Source: an uncultured bacterium
Lineage (GTDB): Bacteria; Verrucomicrobiota; Kiritimatiellia; RFP12; UBA1067
Reading direction: 5' to 3'
Assembly (NCBI GenBank): GCA_902761275.1
Contig: CACWJS010000026.1
Span: 1-48,679 of the forward strand
Length of the DNA stretch: 48,679 nucleotides
In this document: positions 31,963-39,959 of the stretch, piece after piece
How positions within the stretch are numbered: position 1 is the stretch's first letter
Layout of the letters: every line of letters begins with the position of its first letter
Notes under the pieces: generated by a model
Databases searched by the model: none
What the model saw: the letters and a program-made list of their open reading frames with translations, nothing else
Told to the model about the DNA's origin: nothing
Translations under genes and position numbers: made by a program

Positions 31963-32897
31963 AAAGACTGATGCTTGTGGTGGCGGCGATGACCGTTGCT
32001 TCCGCATTCGCCGACAGGATGATACTCAAGTCCGGGTCGGTGCTGACTGGTACCGGTGCAGTCGTCGCCGGCGACAAGGTTAAGTTCACCTCCGACGATC
32101 TCGGTGCGGTTGAGATTCCCGCCGACAAGGTCGCGTTTGTCGAGACGGCAGGCGAGAACAAGGTCGAGGTGGCTGCGCTTCCTCCTGAGCAGAAACCGCC
32201 GGAAACATGGCACGGATCGATTAACGTCGCCTACGAGAGTGCTCGCGGCAACACCTATAAGAACAACGCCTCTGTCATAGCGAACCTCAACCGTCGCTGG
32301 GACGACGATCGCGTCAACATCGACTTCGGCTACTACTACAGCGAGACGGGCACGTCCAAGCACGACCGCAAGAAATCGACCGACCGCTGGGAGATCGAGG
32401 GTCAGCACGACCACTTCTGGAGCAAGTCGTTCTACACCTACGAGAACGGCCGCTACGAGCAGGATGACATCGCCGGTCTCGACTTCCGCCTGAGGCTTGG
32501 CGGCGGTCTTGGCTACCAGTGGTTCGAAAAGGAATCGCTTTGGTCTATCGGCACGGTTAGCTTCAACCAGGAACTCGGCGCCGCATGGATTCGCGTGGAC
32601 TACAAGGAGAAGGATCCCGATGCCGAGAAGAGCTATGCGACGCTCCGCTATGCGCATCACTTTAAGTACTTCCCGAAGTGGAATCCCGAGGTCGAGGCCT
32701 TCCACAACCTCGAGTTTCTCCCGCAGGTCGACGACTTCGACAACCACCTCATCAAGGCGGATGTCGGCTTCACGACGAAGATCATCATGGACTTCGACCT
32801 TCTCGCGAAGATCGAGTGGGACTACAACTCCATGCCCTCCGTCGGCCGCAAGTCGAGCGACTTCCGCTACATCGTCGGCCTTGGCTACAAGTGGTAA
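31959..32897 (+). CDS. DUF481-family outer-membrane beta-barrel protein
   Basis: The start at 31959 follows AAAGGAG by 8 nt and overlaps the secretin stop (ATGA). Residues 1-18 are a signal peptide ending in ASAFA. A short domain (DRMILKSGSVLTGTGAVVAG to DKVAFVET) is followed by a YdiY-like DUF481 barrel of alternating strands (WHGSINVAYESARGNTYKNN, LNRRWDDDRVNIDFGYYYSE). The sequence ends in VGLGYKW with a terminal aromatic residue, the usual outer-membrane insertion signal. The function of DUF481 proteins is unclear; co-transcription with the secretin suggests an envelope role. Confidence 0.85.
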   Translation: MKRLMLVVAAMTVASAFADRMILKSGSVLTGTGAVVAGDKVKFTSDDLGAVEIPADKVAFVETAGENKVEVAALPPEQKPPETWHGSINVAYESARGNTYKNNASVIANLNRRWDDDRVNIDFGYYYSETGTSKHDRKKSTDRWEIEGQHDHFWSKSFYTYENGRYEQDDIAGLDFRLRLGGGLGYQWFEKESLWSIGTVSFNQELGAAWIRVDYKEKDPDAEKSYATLRYAHHFKYFPKWNPEVEAFHNLEFLPQVDDFDNHLIKADVGFTTKIIMDFDLLAKIEWDYNSMPSVGRKSSDFRYIVGLGYKW

Positions 32898-32900
32898 TTC

Positions 32901-34340
32901 ATGAGGATCGCGATTGCCTATCCACCGCTGAAGAGCGAGAAGGGCGTCGCGCTCCTCACTCAGAACCGCCAATTCCAGTGGTTCTCCCGGCCGACCTACA
33001 TCTTCCCCGTCGTCCCCGCGACGGCGGCGACGATGCTGAAGAAGGCCGGGCACGAGGTTCTCTTCCTCGACGGAATCGCCTCGGAGCTTTCGCCCGAGGC
33101 GTTTGACGCTCGGCTTTCGGAGTTCCGTCCCGATCTCGTTGTCCTTGAGACAAAGACACCTGTCGTCAAGCGGCATTGGAAGTGGATAGAGGAACATTTG
33201 CCGGGTGGAACGGACGGGACCTCGGGCGGTCCCGCACCCTTGCCCAAGGATGTTAAATTCCTTTTAGTTGGCGACCATGTCACGGCGCTTCCAGAGGAGT
33301 CGATCGAGAAGCCGGGCGTCTGGGCGGTGATCCCTGGCGGCGACTGGGATTTCGGGCTTCTCGATTTTCTCGCCGCCGGCTGCCCCAAGGGCGTCCAGCC
33401 GTTTGCCCTGAAGGACTCCATCGCTGACGCCCCTTGGATCGACCGCGACCTCGTTCATTGGGAGCTTTACGCTGAGAAGAACGGCAACTTCCGCCGCAAG
33501 CCCGGCACCTACATCATGTCGGGCCGCGACTGCTGGCACGGCAAGTGCACTTTCTGCAGTTGGACAACGCTCTATCCTCGCTACCGCGTCCGCAAGGTAA
33601 AGGACGTCGTCGACGAAATCGAGTTTCTCGTCTCGAAGTACGGCGTGAAGGAGATCATGGACGACTCGGGATCCTTCCCTGTCGGACAGTGGCTCACCGA
33701 CTTCTGCAACGAGATGATCTCGCGCGGGCTCAACAAGAAGGTCCGCATCGACTGCAACATGCGCTTCGGGCGGCTCACCTTGGACGACTACAAGCTCATG
33801 CGGAAGGCCGGCTTCCAGTTTGTCCTCTTCGGCGTCGAGTCCGCGAACCAGGAGACGCTCGACCGCTTCTGCAAGGCGCTCAAGGTCGAGGATGTCGAGA
33901 AGGGCGCGAAATGGGCGACCGAGGCAGGGCTTGATGTCCATGTGACATTCATGTTCGGTCACGCCTGGGAGGGCCCGAAGGAAATCGCGAAGTCTGTCGC
34001 TCTCGCGCGGCGGCTTCTCGCGAAGGGCTGGGCGAAGACCTTGCAGTGCACGCTTACGATTCCCTATCCCGGCACACCGCTTTTCAAGGAACTAAAGGCG
34101 AATGACGGGCTCGCGACGCTCGACTGGGACGAATACGACATGCGCCGCGCGATAACGAAGACGCCGCTTGTCTCTGAGGACGAGATCAAGTGCGCGATCC
34201 GCAAGGTCTACCGCGGCTTCCTCCAGCCTGCCGCGCTTTGGCACCTCTTCCGCCGCAACCTGTTCAACTTCGCTTTCTACTACCGCGGCCTCCGCTATCT
34301 CATCGGGCATCTTCTCGACTTCAGAAGTGGGAATGCGTGA
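32901..34340 (+). CDS. B12-binding-type radical SAM protein
   Basis: The 479-residue protein has an N-terminal cobalamin-binding-like Rossmann domain (MRIAIAYPPLKSEKG, PVVPATAATMLKKAGHEVLF) and a radical SAM core whose cluster motif is CWHGKCTFC (Cx4CxxC rather than Cx3CxxC) near residue 212, with GVKEIMDDSGSFP, FVLFGVESANQETLDRF and HVTFMFGHAWEG following. The spacing resembles HpnJ-like or related B12-radical SAM enzymes. Residues about 102-115 (GGTDGTSGGPAPLP) come from an inserted 42-bp palindrome. Substrate unknown; neighbouring envelope and mannose genes hint at surface polymer or lipid modification. Confidence 0.82.
   Translation: MRIAIAYPPLKSEKGVALLTQNRQFQWFSRPTYIFPVVPATAATMLKKAGHEVLFLDGIASELSPEAFDARLSEFRPDLVVLETKTPVVKRHWKWIEEHLPGGTDGTSGGPAPLPKDVKFLLVGDHVTALPEESIEKPGVWAVIPGGDWDFGLLDFLAAGCPKGVQPFALKDSIADAPWIDRDLVHWELYAEKNGNFRRKPGTYIMSGRDCWHGKCTFCSWTTLYPRYRVRKVKDVVDEIEFLVSKYGVKEIMDDSGSFPVGQWLTDFCNEMISRGLNKKVRIDCNMRFGRLTLDDYKLMRKAGFQFVLFGVESANQETLDRFCKALKVEDVEKGAKWATEAGLDVHVTFMFGHAWEGPKEIAKSVALARRLLAKGWAKTLQCTLTIPYPGTPLFKELKANDGLATLDWDEYDMRRAITKTPLVSEDEIKCAIRKVYRGFLQPAALWHLFRRNLFNFAFYYRGLRYLIGHLLDFRSGNA
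33204..33245 (+). repeat. 42-bp palindromic element (copy in the radical SAM gene)
   Basis: Flank GGTGGAACGGAC, stem GGGACC (33216-33221), loop TCGGGC, stem GGTCCC (33228-33233), flank GCACCC. By eye, 34 of 42 bases match the argS copy at 13961, and the stem differences are paired. It is in frame. Confidence 0.75.
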
Positions 34341-34882
34341 GAATGATGCTTGGATCAGTATACAGAGGTGTCGCTGTGTGCGTGTATGTCGCAGGATCTG
34401 CCATCTTGGTCGGATGCTCCACAACGATATCCGACTCATATATGTATTATCAGAGATTTGGAGCCTTTTTTGTCTCCCCTGCGCAGGCAGAACAAAAGTT
34501 TACGGAAGTGACCATTGACTGCCGTCGAAACGTGAACTGGCGCTTCTGGCTTATTGTCGACGACGCGGTCGTAGCCCGTATCTCTCCGGTTGTCCGCGAT
34601 GAACTGCGTCTTGAGCAGTGCGGATTCGAGAAGGAAGGGGACTTGTACCGTCTTGTTTTCGAGGGCGGTTTTGCCGAGGTTCGCATGTCTGGACAGCAAG
34701 TCGTCTCCATGGCACTCCGCAAGACTTTTGCCGACAAAGGGCCTCGAATCTGTGTAGAAATCACCAGAAGCATGTCGCATGGCGGACTCCCAATGAAGAT
34801 TTCTGTGCCTGCGGATGCGGACGGTATTCTATCTGCTCTTGGCGAACCTGACGCCGAAGGCAATGTAATGGACTCCAAGTGA
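34337..34882 (+). CDS. Small lipoprotein of unknown function
   Basis: The GTG at 34337 overlaps the TGA of the radical SAM gene; ATGs at 34343 and 34346 are alternatives. A lipoprotein signal is clear: a hydrophobic stretch then AGSAILVGC with the lipidated Cys near residue 27. The remaining 150 residues (FTEVTIDCRRNVNWRFWLIV, SGQQVVSMALRK, GPRICVEITRS) match no family I know. Base composition is somewhat lower in GC than the neighbours. Confidence 0.6.
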   Translation: MRMMLGSVYRGVAVCVYVAGSAILVGCSTTISDSYMYYQRFGAFFVSPAQAEQKFTEVTIDCRRNVNWRFWLIVDDAVVARISPVVRDELRLEQCGFEKEGDLYRLVFEGGFAEVRMSGQQVVSMALRKTFADKGPRICVEITRSMSHGGLPMKISVPADADGILSALGEPDAEGNVMDSK

Positions 34883-34909
34883 AATTCCTCGTAATCGTGA
34901 GGCAATACA

Positions 34910-35959
34910 ATGAATAGTGGTAAGTCATCTATGTCGTTCAAGGCAGTCATTCTTGCAGGCGGGTCGGGAGAGCGGTTTTGGCCGCTCTCCACTCCCGAAC
35001 GCCCGAAACAGTTTTTGCGCGTCTTCGGCGGCGCGAGCTTGATCCGCCAGGCGGTGAGCCGGCTTGACAGCTTCGTCTCGCCCAAGGACGTCTTCGTCGT
35101 GACGGCGAAGAATCTCGTCGCGGCGACGAGAAAGGAGCTCCCCGAGATTCCTAAGTGCAATATCTTGGGTGAGCCGATGCGCCGCGATACTGGCGCCGCG
35201 GTCGCGCTTGGCGTCGGCCTTGCGGCAGGTGGTGCTGACCCTGTTGTCGGCTTCTTCTCGAGTGACCAGATGGTGGCGAACCCCAAGGCGTTTCGCAAGG
35301 TCGTCTCGAAAGCCGTTGCCCTCGCCCGCCGCAAGCCGGTCATCGTCACTCTCGGCATCAAGCCCGACTACCCGGCGACGTGCTTCGGATACATCTCGCC
35401 CAAGACGCGCACCTTCGTCGAGAAGCCCGACGCGAAGACGGCGAAGAAGTACGTCAAGGCCGGCTATCTTTGGAACGCCGGAATGTTCATCGCCCGCGCC
35501 TCGACCTTCCGCGGCGCATTTGCCGCGCACGCGCCTGAACTCGAGCGCTTGACCCGACTTGGGACGGGTGGGACGGACAGGACGGGTGGGACTCGCTCGC
35601 GCTCTGTGGTGATTACAAGCGGCAGCCTGGTCAAGTTTTATTCCGCTCTTCCAAAGATCAGCTTCGACTATGCCGTGATGGAGAAGTCGAAGAACGTCGA
35701 GGTCGTTCCCGGCGACTTTGGCTGGGACGACGTCGGCAGTTTCGCCGCGTTTGACAAGTACTTCCCGCATGACTCGCGCGGCAACGTCCGCGAAGGGCCG
35801 TGCACGGTCGTTGAGGCAGACGGCAACATCTGCGTCGCCCGCAGCGCGCGCATCTCGCTTCTCGGCGTCAAGAACCTCGTCGTCGTCACGACGCCCGATT
35901 CCGTCCTTGTCGCTGACAAATCTCGCCTCACCGACATGAAGAAGCTGTTCAAGAGGTAG
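34910..35959 (+). CDS. manC: Mannose-1-phosphate guanylyltransferase
   Basis: ManC makes GDP-mannose for surface polysaccharides. The nucleotidyltransferase signature FKAVILAGGSGERFWPLS is followed by PERPKQFLRVFG, EPMRRDTGAAVALG, FFSSDQMVAN, FVEKPDAKTAKKYV, YLWNAGMFIARAS and FDYAVMEKSKNVEVVPG. At 349 residues it is the short, GMP-only form without the isomerase domain of bifunctional ManC. An ATG at 34931 is an alternative start. Residues about 216-228 (RLGTGGTDRTGGTRSRS region) come from a 9-bp-period repeat inserted in frame. Confidence 0.93.
   Translation: MNSGKSSMSFKAVILAGGSGERFWPLSTPERPKQFLRVFGGASLIRQAVSRLDSFVSPKDVFVVTAKNLVAATRKELPEIPKCNILGEPMRRDTGAAVALGVGLAAGGADPVVGFFSSDQMVANPKAFRKVVSKAVALARRKPVIVTLGIKPDYPATCFGYISPKTRTFVEKPDAKTAKKYVKAGYLWNAGMFIARASTFRGAFAAHAPELERLTRLGTGGTDRTGGTRSRSVVITSGSLVKFYSALPKISFDYAVMEKSKNVEVVPGDFGWDDVGSFAAFDKYFPHDSRGNVREGPCTVVEADGNICVARSARISLLGVKNLVVVTTPDSVLVADKSRLTDMKKLFKR
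35559..35594. repeat. Nonamer tandem repeat inside manC
   Basis: GGAC recurs every 9 bp at 35562, 35571, 35580 and 35589 in units such as TTGGGACGG, GTGGGACGG, ACAGGACGG. It is in frame and adds a Gly/Thr/Arg loop to ManC. The same 9-bp period and GGAC core flank the gene at 44846. Confidence 0.7.
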
Positions 35960-36723
35960 TGGGCGAGTGGGGAGTTGGTGAGTTGAGGAAGTACAAGGTA
36001 GTAATCGCCTACGACGGCACGGCGTATTCCGGCTGGCAGTATCAGGAAAATGCCGTCGGCATCCAGCAGGTCGTTGAAGACGCCCTTGCGTATCTCGATG
36101 GCGCGCCCGTTCGCGTCTACGGCTCGTCGCGCACAGACGCCGGCGTCCATGCGAAGGGCTTTGTCGCCCACTTTCACCTGACGAAGCCGATTCCAGCGAA
36201 GAACCTCGTGCGGGCGATGAACGCGCGTCTTCCCGACGCGATCCGCGTCCTCAAGGCATCGTATGCGAAGGAGGACTTCGACGCGCGTCTTTCCGCGAAG
36301 GGCAAGGAGTACCGCTACCAGCTCTACCAGGCGGACATCCTTCCGCCGCACCTCGCGCCCTACTGGACCTTCTGCCACCGTCCGCTCGACCTCGCCGCGA
36401 TGAAGAAGGCCGCGTCCTACTTCGTCGGAAAGCACGATTTCGTCTCCTTTGCCGCAAACCCCGACCGCGTCCTCGAGACGACGGTCCGCAGCGTCTTTTC
36501 CTTCGAGGTGAAGAAGGCGGGGCCTCGCTACACTTTCATCGTGCGCGGCGACGGCTTTCTCTACAAGCAGGTCCGCTCCATGGTGGGCTTTCTCCTCTCG
36601 GTCGGCAAGGGAAACGAGCGCCCAGAGGCGGTAAAAGAGCTCCTCGAGGCCGCTTCCCCGCGCACCGCGCGCGTTGAAACGGCCCCCGCCCGCGGCCTCT
36701 TCCTCTGGAAGGTGTTTTACTAA
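35959..36723 (+). CDS. truA: tRNA pseudouridine(38-40) synthase
   Basis: TruA modifies U38-U40 in the anticodon arm. The family signature YGSSRTDAGVHAKGFVAHF near residue 54 contains the catalytic Asp; KVVIAYDGTAYSGWQYQ, GKEYRYQLY and FLYKQVRSMVG are also conserved. The GTG at 35959 overlaps the manC stop, but the conserved protein begins at KYKVVIAYDG, so the TTG at 35983 (MRKYKVV) may be the true start. The intervening MGEWGVGE is encoded by GAGT-rich 7-8 bp repeats. Confidence 0.93.
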   Translation: MGEWGVGELRKYKVVIAYDGTAYSGWQYQENAVGIQQVVEDALAYLDGAPVRVYGSSRTDAGVHAKGFVAHFHLTKPIPAKNLVRAMNARLPDAIRVLKASYAKEDFDARLSAKGKEYRYQLYQADILPPHLAPYWTFCHRPLDLAAMKKAASYFVGKHDFVSFAANPDRVLETTVRSVFSFEVKKAGPRYTFIVRGDGFLYKQVRSMVGFLLSVGKGNERPEAVKELLEAASPRTARVETAPARGLFLWKVFY

Positions 36724-36737
36724 AGCGCCCGACCCCC

Positions 36738-36766
36738 TTGCATTCCGGCGGGGGAAATGGTATACT
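36738..36766 (+). promoter_or_regulatory. Promoter of the tRNA operon
   Basis: TTGCAT (36738-36743), 17 bp, TATACT (36761-36766) preceded by TGG. The start would be about 36773, 13 nt before tRNA-Arg. It shares CCCCCTTGC and GGTATACT with the rpsB promoter. Confidence 0.75.
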
Positions 36767-36785
36767 ACCCCCCGTTTTCCGATTT

Positions 36786-36862
36786 GGGGCTGTAGCTCAA
36801 CTGGATAGAGCATCAGACTACGAATCTGAGGGTTGTGGGTTCAACTCCCGCCAGCCCCGCCA
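36786..36862 (+). tRNA. tRNA-Arg(ACG)
   Basis: GGGGCTG (36786-36792) pairs with CAGCCCC (36852-36858); discriminator G and encoded CCA follow. The anticodon loop CTACGAA in stem CAGA/TCTG gives ACG, which after A34-to-I editing reads CGU, CGC and CGA. Confidence 0.95.
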
Positions 36863-36878
36863 GTCGGAGAAGCCAGAT

Positions 36879-36955
<77 letters not shown>

Positions 36956-36956
36956 A

Positions 36957-37017
<61 letters not shown>

Positions 37018-37035
37018 AGAAATCTGGCATGTCGT

Positions 37036-37112
37036 CGGACCGTAGCGCAGCCTGGTAGCGCGTTTGCTTGGGGTGCAAAAGGTCACGAGTTCAAATCTCG
37101 TCGGTCCGACCA
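37036..37112 (+). tRNA. tRNA-Pro(GGG)
   Basis: CGGACCG (37036-37042) pairs with CGGTCCG (37102-37108); A73 and encoded CCA end the gene. The anticodon loop TTGGGGT in stem TTTGC/GCAAA gives GGG, reading CCC and CCU. The T arm is ACGAG-TTCAAAT-CTCGT. Confidence 0.94.
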
Positions 37113-37141
37113 TCTTCCCGTTTCCCGATTCCCGCCTGTTT

Positions 37142-37150
37142 TGGTATAAT
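37142..37150 (+). promoter_or_regulatory. Extended -10 promoter of dnaX
   Basis: TGGTATAAT ends 7 nt before the ATG at 37158. Read-through from the tRNA operon is also possible. Confidence 0.65.
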
Positions 37151-37157
37151 ATCGGAG

Positions 37158-38585
37158 ATGGCAGAACAACAGCACATACCCCTGCCGCTCAAGTACCGCC
37201 CGATGACGTTCGACGATGTCGTCGGCCAGGAGCATGTGGTCAGGACCCTTCGTCACGCGATCGAGGCGAACCGCATCGCGAACGCATACCTTTTCATCGG
37301 CCCTCGCGGCATCGGCAAGACGACTACGAGCCGCATCTTCGCAAAGGCGCTCAACTGTACTTCGCCAAACGGCGTCGAGCCGTGCGGGAAGTGCGTCAAC
37401 TGCGAGGAAATCGCGGCTGGCCGCTCGCTGGATGTCGTGGAGCTTGACGCCGCGTCGCACAACAAGGTCGAGGACGTGAGGCCGATAATCGAGTCGGTAC
37501 AGTTCAAGCCGGTCTCGTCCAAGTTCAAGATTTTCATCATCGACGAATGCCACATGCTTTCGACAGCGGCCTGGAACGCGCTTTTGAAGACGCTCGAGGA
37601 ACCGCCGCCGCATGTCCGCTTCATCTTCGCCACGACCGAGGGCGACAAGGTTCTCGCGACAATCGTTTCGCGCTGCCAGCGCTTCGACCTGCGTCGCATC
37701 CAGACGAACGACATCGTCTCGCGTCTTCGCCACGTCTGCGAACTCGAGAAGATCGACGCTGAGGATGACGCGCTTCTCGCAATCGCGCGAGGCGCAGAGG
37801 GCGGCATGCGCGACGCGCTCTCGTCGCTCGACCAGCTCGTCTCGTTCAAGGGCGAGAAGGTGACCGAGGAAGACGCGCTCGGCGTCTTCGGTCTCGTCAG
37901 CCGCTCGGCGCTCGAAGGGCTCGCTGGCGCAATATTGAGGGGCGATGTCGGCGCGATACTCTCTTCAATCGAGGCGTTCGATTCCGCGGGCAAGAACATG
38001 CGCCGTCTCACGGGCGAGCTTCTCAGGCATTTCCGCAACCTTGTCGTAGTTCAGGCACTTGGGCCCAACGCTAAGTCTCTCGAGGCGACGCCCGACCAGA
38101 TCAAGGTTCTCGCAGCACAGGCGCAGGCCGTCGACCCCGGGCGTCTTTTCCGCATTTGCGACCAGCTTGCGGACGCAGAGGACAAGCTGCGCTATGTGCT
38201 CAGCGTGAGGACGCTTATCGAGATGACGCTTATCCGCGCGTCGCGCATCGCGACGACGGCGACTGTCGAGGAATTGATGAAGGCGGTGCGCGAGCTAAAG
38301 GCCACGGGGGATGTTGGCTCGTTGCGGTCGGCACGGAGTGCCGCCCCTACCGAGGTTGCCGTTGCGCCCGCTGCCGCATCTGCTGCCGCGCCAGCGAAGA
38401 TGCCGCGCGAGGATCCACCCGCGCCGGCAGCCACCGCGCCTGCGGCTCCGGCGCCCGCGCCCGCGGCACCTCCGCCGCGTCCCGCAAAGCGTGTTTCTCG
38501 AAGTGACATTCTTAACGACAAGAAGCTGAACGATGTCCTTGCGTCTCTTCCGGGCGCAGTCGTCAGCGACATAAGGGAGGCATAA
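37158..38585 (+). CDS. dnaX: DNA polymerase III subunit gamma/tau
   Basis: DnaX is the clamp-loader ATPase. The start at 37158 gives the conserved MAEQQHIPLPLKYRPMTFDD; the frame stays open through the upstream tRNA-Pro but that is not coding. Visible motifs: Walker A GPRGIGKTTTSRIF near 44, zinc-binding CGKCVNC, Walker B FIIDECHMLS, the LLKTLEEPPPHVRFIFATTE box, and VSRCQRFDLRRI (arginine finger). At 475 residues the tau tail is short: an Ala/Pro linker with a palindrome-encoded piece (SLRSARSAAPTE near 385) and a C-terminal helix. I see no slippery A-run for programmed frameshifting to gamma. Confidence 0.95.
   Translation: MAEQQHIPLPLKYRPMTFDDVVGQEHVVRTLRHAIEANRIANAYLFIGPRGIGKTTTSRIFAKALNCTSPNGVEPCGKCVNCEEIAAGRSLDVVELDAASHNKVEDVRPIIESVQFKPVSSKFKIFIIDECHMLSTAAWNALLKTLEEPPPHVRFIFATTEGDKVLATIVSRCQRFDLRRIQTNDIVSRLRHVCELEKIDAEDDALLAIARGAEGGMRDALSSLDQLVSFKGEKVTEEDALGVFGLVSRSALEGLAGAILRGDVGAILSSIEAFDSAGKNMRRLTGELLRHFRNLVVVQALGPNAKSLEATPDQIKVLAAQAQAVDPGRLFRICDQLADAEDKLRYVLSVRTLIEMTLIRASRIATTATVEELMKAVRELKATGDVGSLRSARSAAPTEVAVAPAAASAAAPAKMPREDPPAPAATAPAAPAPAPAAPPPRPAKRVSRSDILNDKKLNDVLASLPGAVVSDIREA
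38329..38343. repeat. Palindrome inside dnaX
   Basis: CGGCAC-GGA-GTGCCG within GTTGCGGT...CCCCTACCG; the outer CGGT and ACCG can also pair. It is in frame in the poorly conserved linker between the clamp-loader core and the tail. Confidence 0.6.
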
Positions 38586-38586
38586 A

Positions 38587-39027
38587 ATGACAAGTTGTGC
38601 ATGGCTTTGGCTCTATGTCGGCGCGTTCCTGATGCTTGCGGAGCTTTTGCTCCCGGGGTTCGTCATCTTCTTCTTCGGGCTTTCCGCCGCGACGGTCGGG
38701 CTTATCAGGTTCGCGCTTGGCGACGCGTTCACGCTGACGTGGCAGCTCGCCGCGTTCTCCGCTTTCACGATCCTTTATCTCGCCGTCCTTCGCCGCGTCC
38801 TCACGAAGATATTCTCCGGCTCGGTCGAGCGGTCTTCCATTGATCTCGACAAGTCGGCCGTTGGACGCACTGGCCAGGTGACTGCGGAAATCGCGCCGCC
38901 GAAGACCGGCCGCGTGATGATCGGCGATGCGGAGTGGACGGCGATCGCCTCCGCGCCAATCGCCGCTGGCGTCGATGTGAAGGTCGTCGGGCAGGACAAC
39001 CTCACGATGACCGTGGAGCCGCTCTGA
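38587..39027 (+). CDS. NfeD-like membrane protein
   Basis: The 146-residue protein has membrane helices in the first 70 residues (WLYVGAFLMLAELLLPGFVI, FTLTWQLAAFSAFTILYLAV) and a C-terminal OB-fold typical of NfeD (VGRTGQVTAEIAPPKTGRVM, IAAGVDVKVVGQDNLTMTVE). NfeD proteins usually partner with SPFH/stomatin proteins or a ClpP-class protease; neither is adjacent. The GGGAGG ribosome binding site is at 38573-38578, within the dnaX end. Confidence 0.85.
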   Translation: MTSCAWLWLYVGAFLMLAELLLPGFVIFFFGLSAATVGLIRFALGDAFTLTWQLAAFSAFTILYLAVLRRVLTKIFSGSVERSSIDLDKSAVGRTGQVTAEIAPPKTGRVMIGDAEWTAIASAPIAAGVDVKVVGQDNLTMTVEPL

Positions 39028-39035
39028 CGAGCCGT

Positions 39036-39953
39036 ATGCCTCTTGGCGTTTGCGAGCTTTGCCCGAGGCGGTGCGCCGTCGGACGGTTCTCGCCGGGCGG
39101 CGTTCGCGGCTGGTGCGGCGCGGCAGATGTGCCGCGCGTCTTTCGCTGGGGGCCGCACTTCGGCGAGGAGCCGCCGCTTGTGGCGGGCGGTGGTTCCGGC
39201 TGTGTCTTTTTCTCGCGTTGCACGATGAAATGCCTCTACTGCCAGAACTCTCCGTGGAGCTGGAAGGGCGGCGGAGAGGACAAGACGATTCCAGAGCTTA
39301 CCGCGATTTTCCGCGAGCTTGCGGTAAAGGACAAATGCGCCAACTGGAACCTCGTATCGCCTACGCCTTACTTGCCCTTTATCCGCGAGGCGGTAGCGCC
39401 TTTGATTGCAGAGGGAATACGGCTTCCGTTCGTCTGGAACTCTTCCGGCTACGAGCGCGTCGAGACGCTTGAGGAATACAGCAATCTTTGCGACTGGGCG
39501 CTTTTCGACCTTCGCTATTCTCGCAACGAGACGGCGATCGCGGCGAGTGCGGCACCTAACTATGTCGAGGCGTCGCGCGCGGCGGTCAAATGGGCGTGGG
39601 ATAAGTGCAAAGTTGAAAGTGCAAAGTGCAAAGCGGGTAGTGGCGGACTCATTGTCAGGGTTCTTGTCCTGCCGGGGCATGCTGACGAGGCGATTGAGAA
39701 TCTCGCGTGGCTTGCAACCGAAGTATCGAACGAAGTCGCTGTTTCCGTTATGGCGCAGTACACGCCTGCTTACAAAGGTCTTGAGACGCCGCCTTTCGAC
39801 CGTCCTGTCACGAAGGAAGAATATGAGTCCGTCGTCGAGGCGGCTTCCGATTTCGGCTTTGAGAACGGCTGGATTCAGGGCTACGAGGCGAGCGACCCCA
39901 AGCTCGCGCTCCTCGGCGAGAACATGCCCCGCGGCCACGGTTCCGTTCAGTAA
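39036..39953 (+). CDS. Radical SAM protein, PflX-like (COG1313)
   Basis: The start at 39036 gives MPLGVCELCPRRCAVGRFSP, the conserved Cys-rich N-terminus of the PflX-like family. RWGPHFGEEPPLVAGGGSG follows, then the radical SAM motif FFSRCTMKCLYCQN (Cx3CxxC, near residue 61). The 305-residue protein is related to pyruvate formate-lyase activases but its target is unknown. Residues about 189-201 (WDKCKVESAKCKAGSGG) are encoded by a 7-bp tandem repeat. Transcription probably ends at the terminator directly downstream. Confidence 0.85.
   Translation: MPLGVCELCPRRCAVGRFSPGGVRGWCGAADVPRVFRWGPHFGEEPPLVAGGGSGCVFFSRCTMKCLYCQNSPWSWKGGGEDKTIPELTAIFRELAVKDKCANWNLVSPTPYLPFIREAVAPLIAEGIRLPFVWNSSGYERVETLEEYSNLCDWALFDLRYSRNETAIAASAAPNYVEASRAAVKWAWDKCKVESAKCKAGSGGLIVRVLVLPGHADEAIENLAWLATEVSNEVAVSVMAQYTPAYKGLETPPFDRPVTKEEYESVVEAASDFGFENGWIQGYEASDPKLALLGENMPRGHGSVQ
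39603..39637. repeat. Heptamer tandem repeat inside the PflX-like gene
   Basis: Five 7-mers: AAGTGCA, AAGTTGA, AAGTGCA, AAGTGCA, AAGCGGG. 35 bp plus neighbours keep the frame and add a Lys/Cys/Ser loop. Confidence 0.75.
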
Positions 39954-39959
39954 CGAGGT

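Noticed and set aside
37068-37157. Upstream extension of dnaX through tRNA-Pro
   Set aside because: The open frame overlaps tRNA-Pro; conserved DnaX sequence begins at 37158, right after a -10 box.
37158-38585. Programmed frameshift producing DnaX gamma
   Set aside because: No A-rich slippery site with downstream hairpin was found near the core/tail junction.
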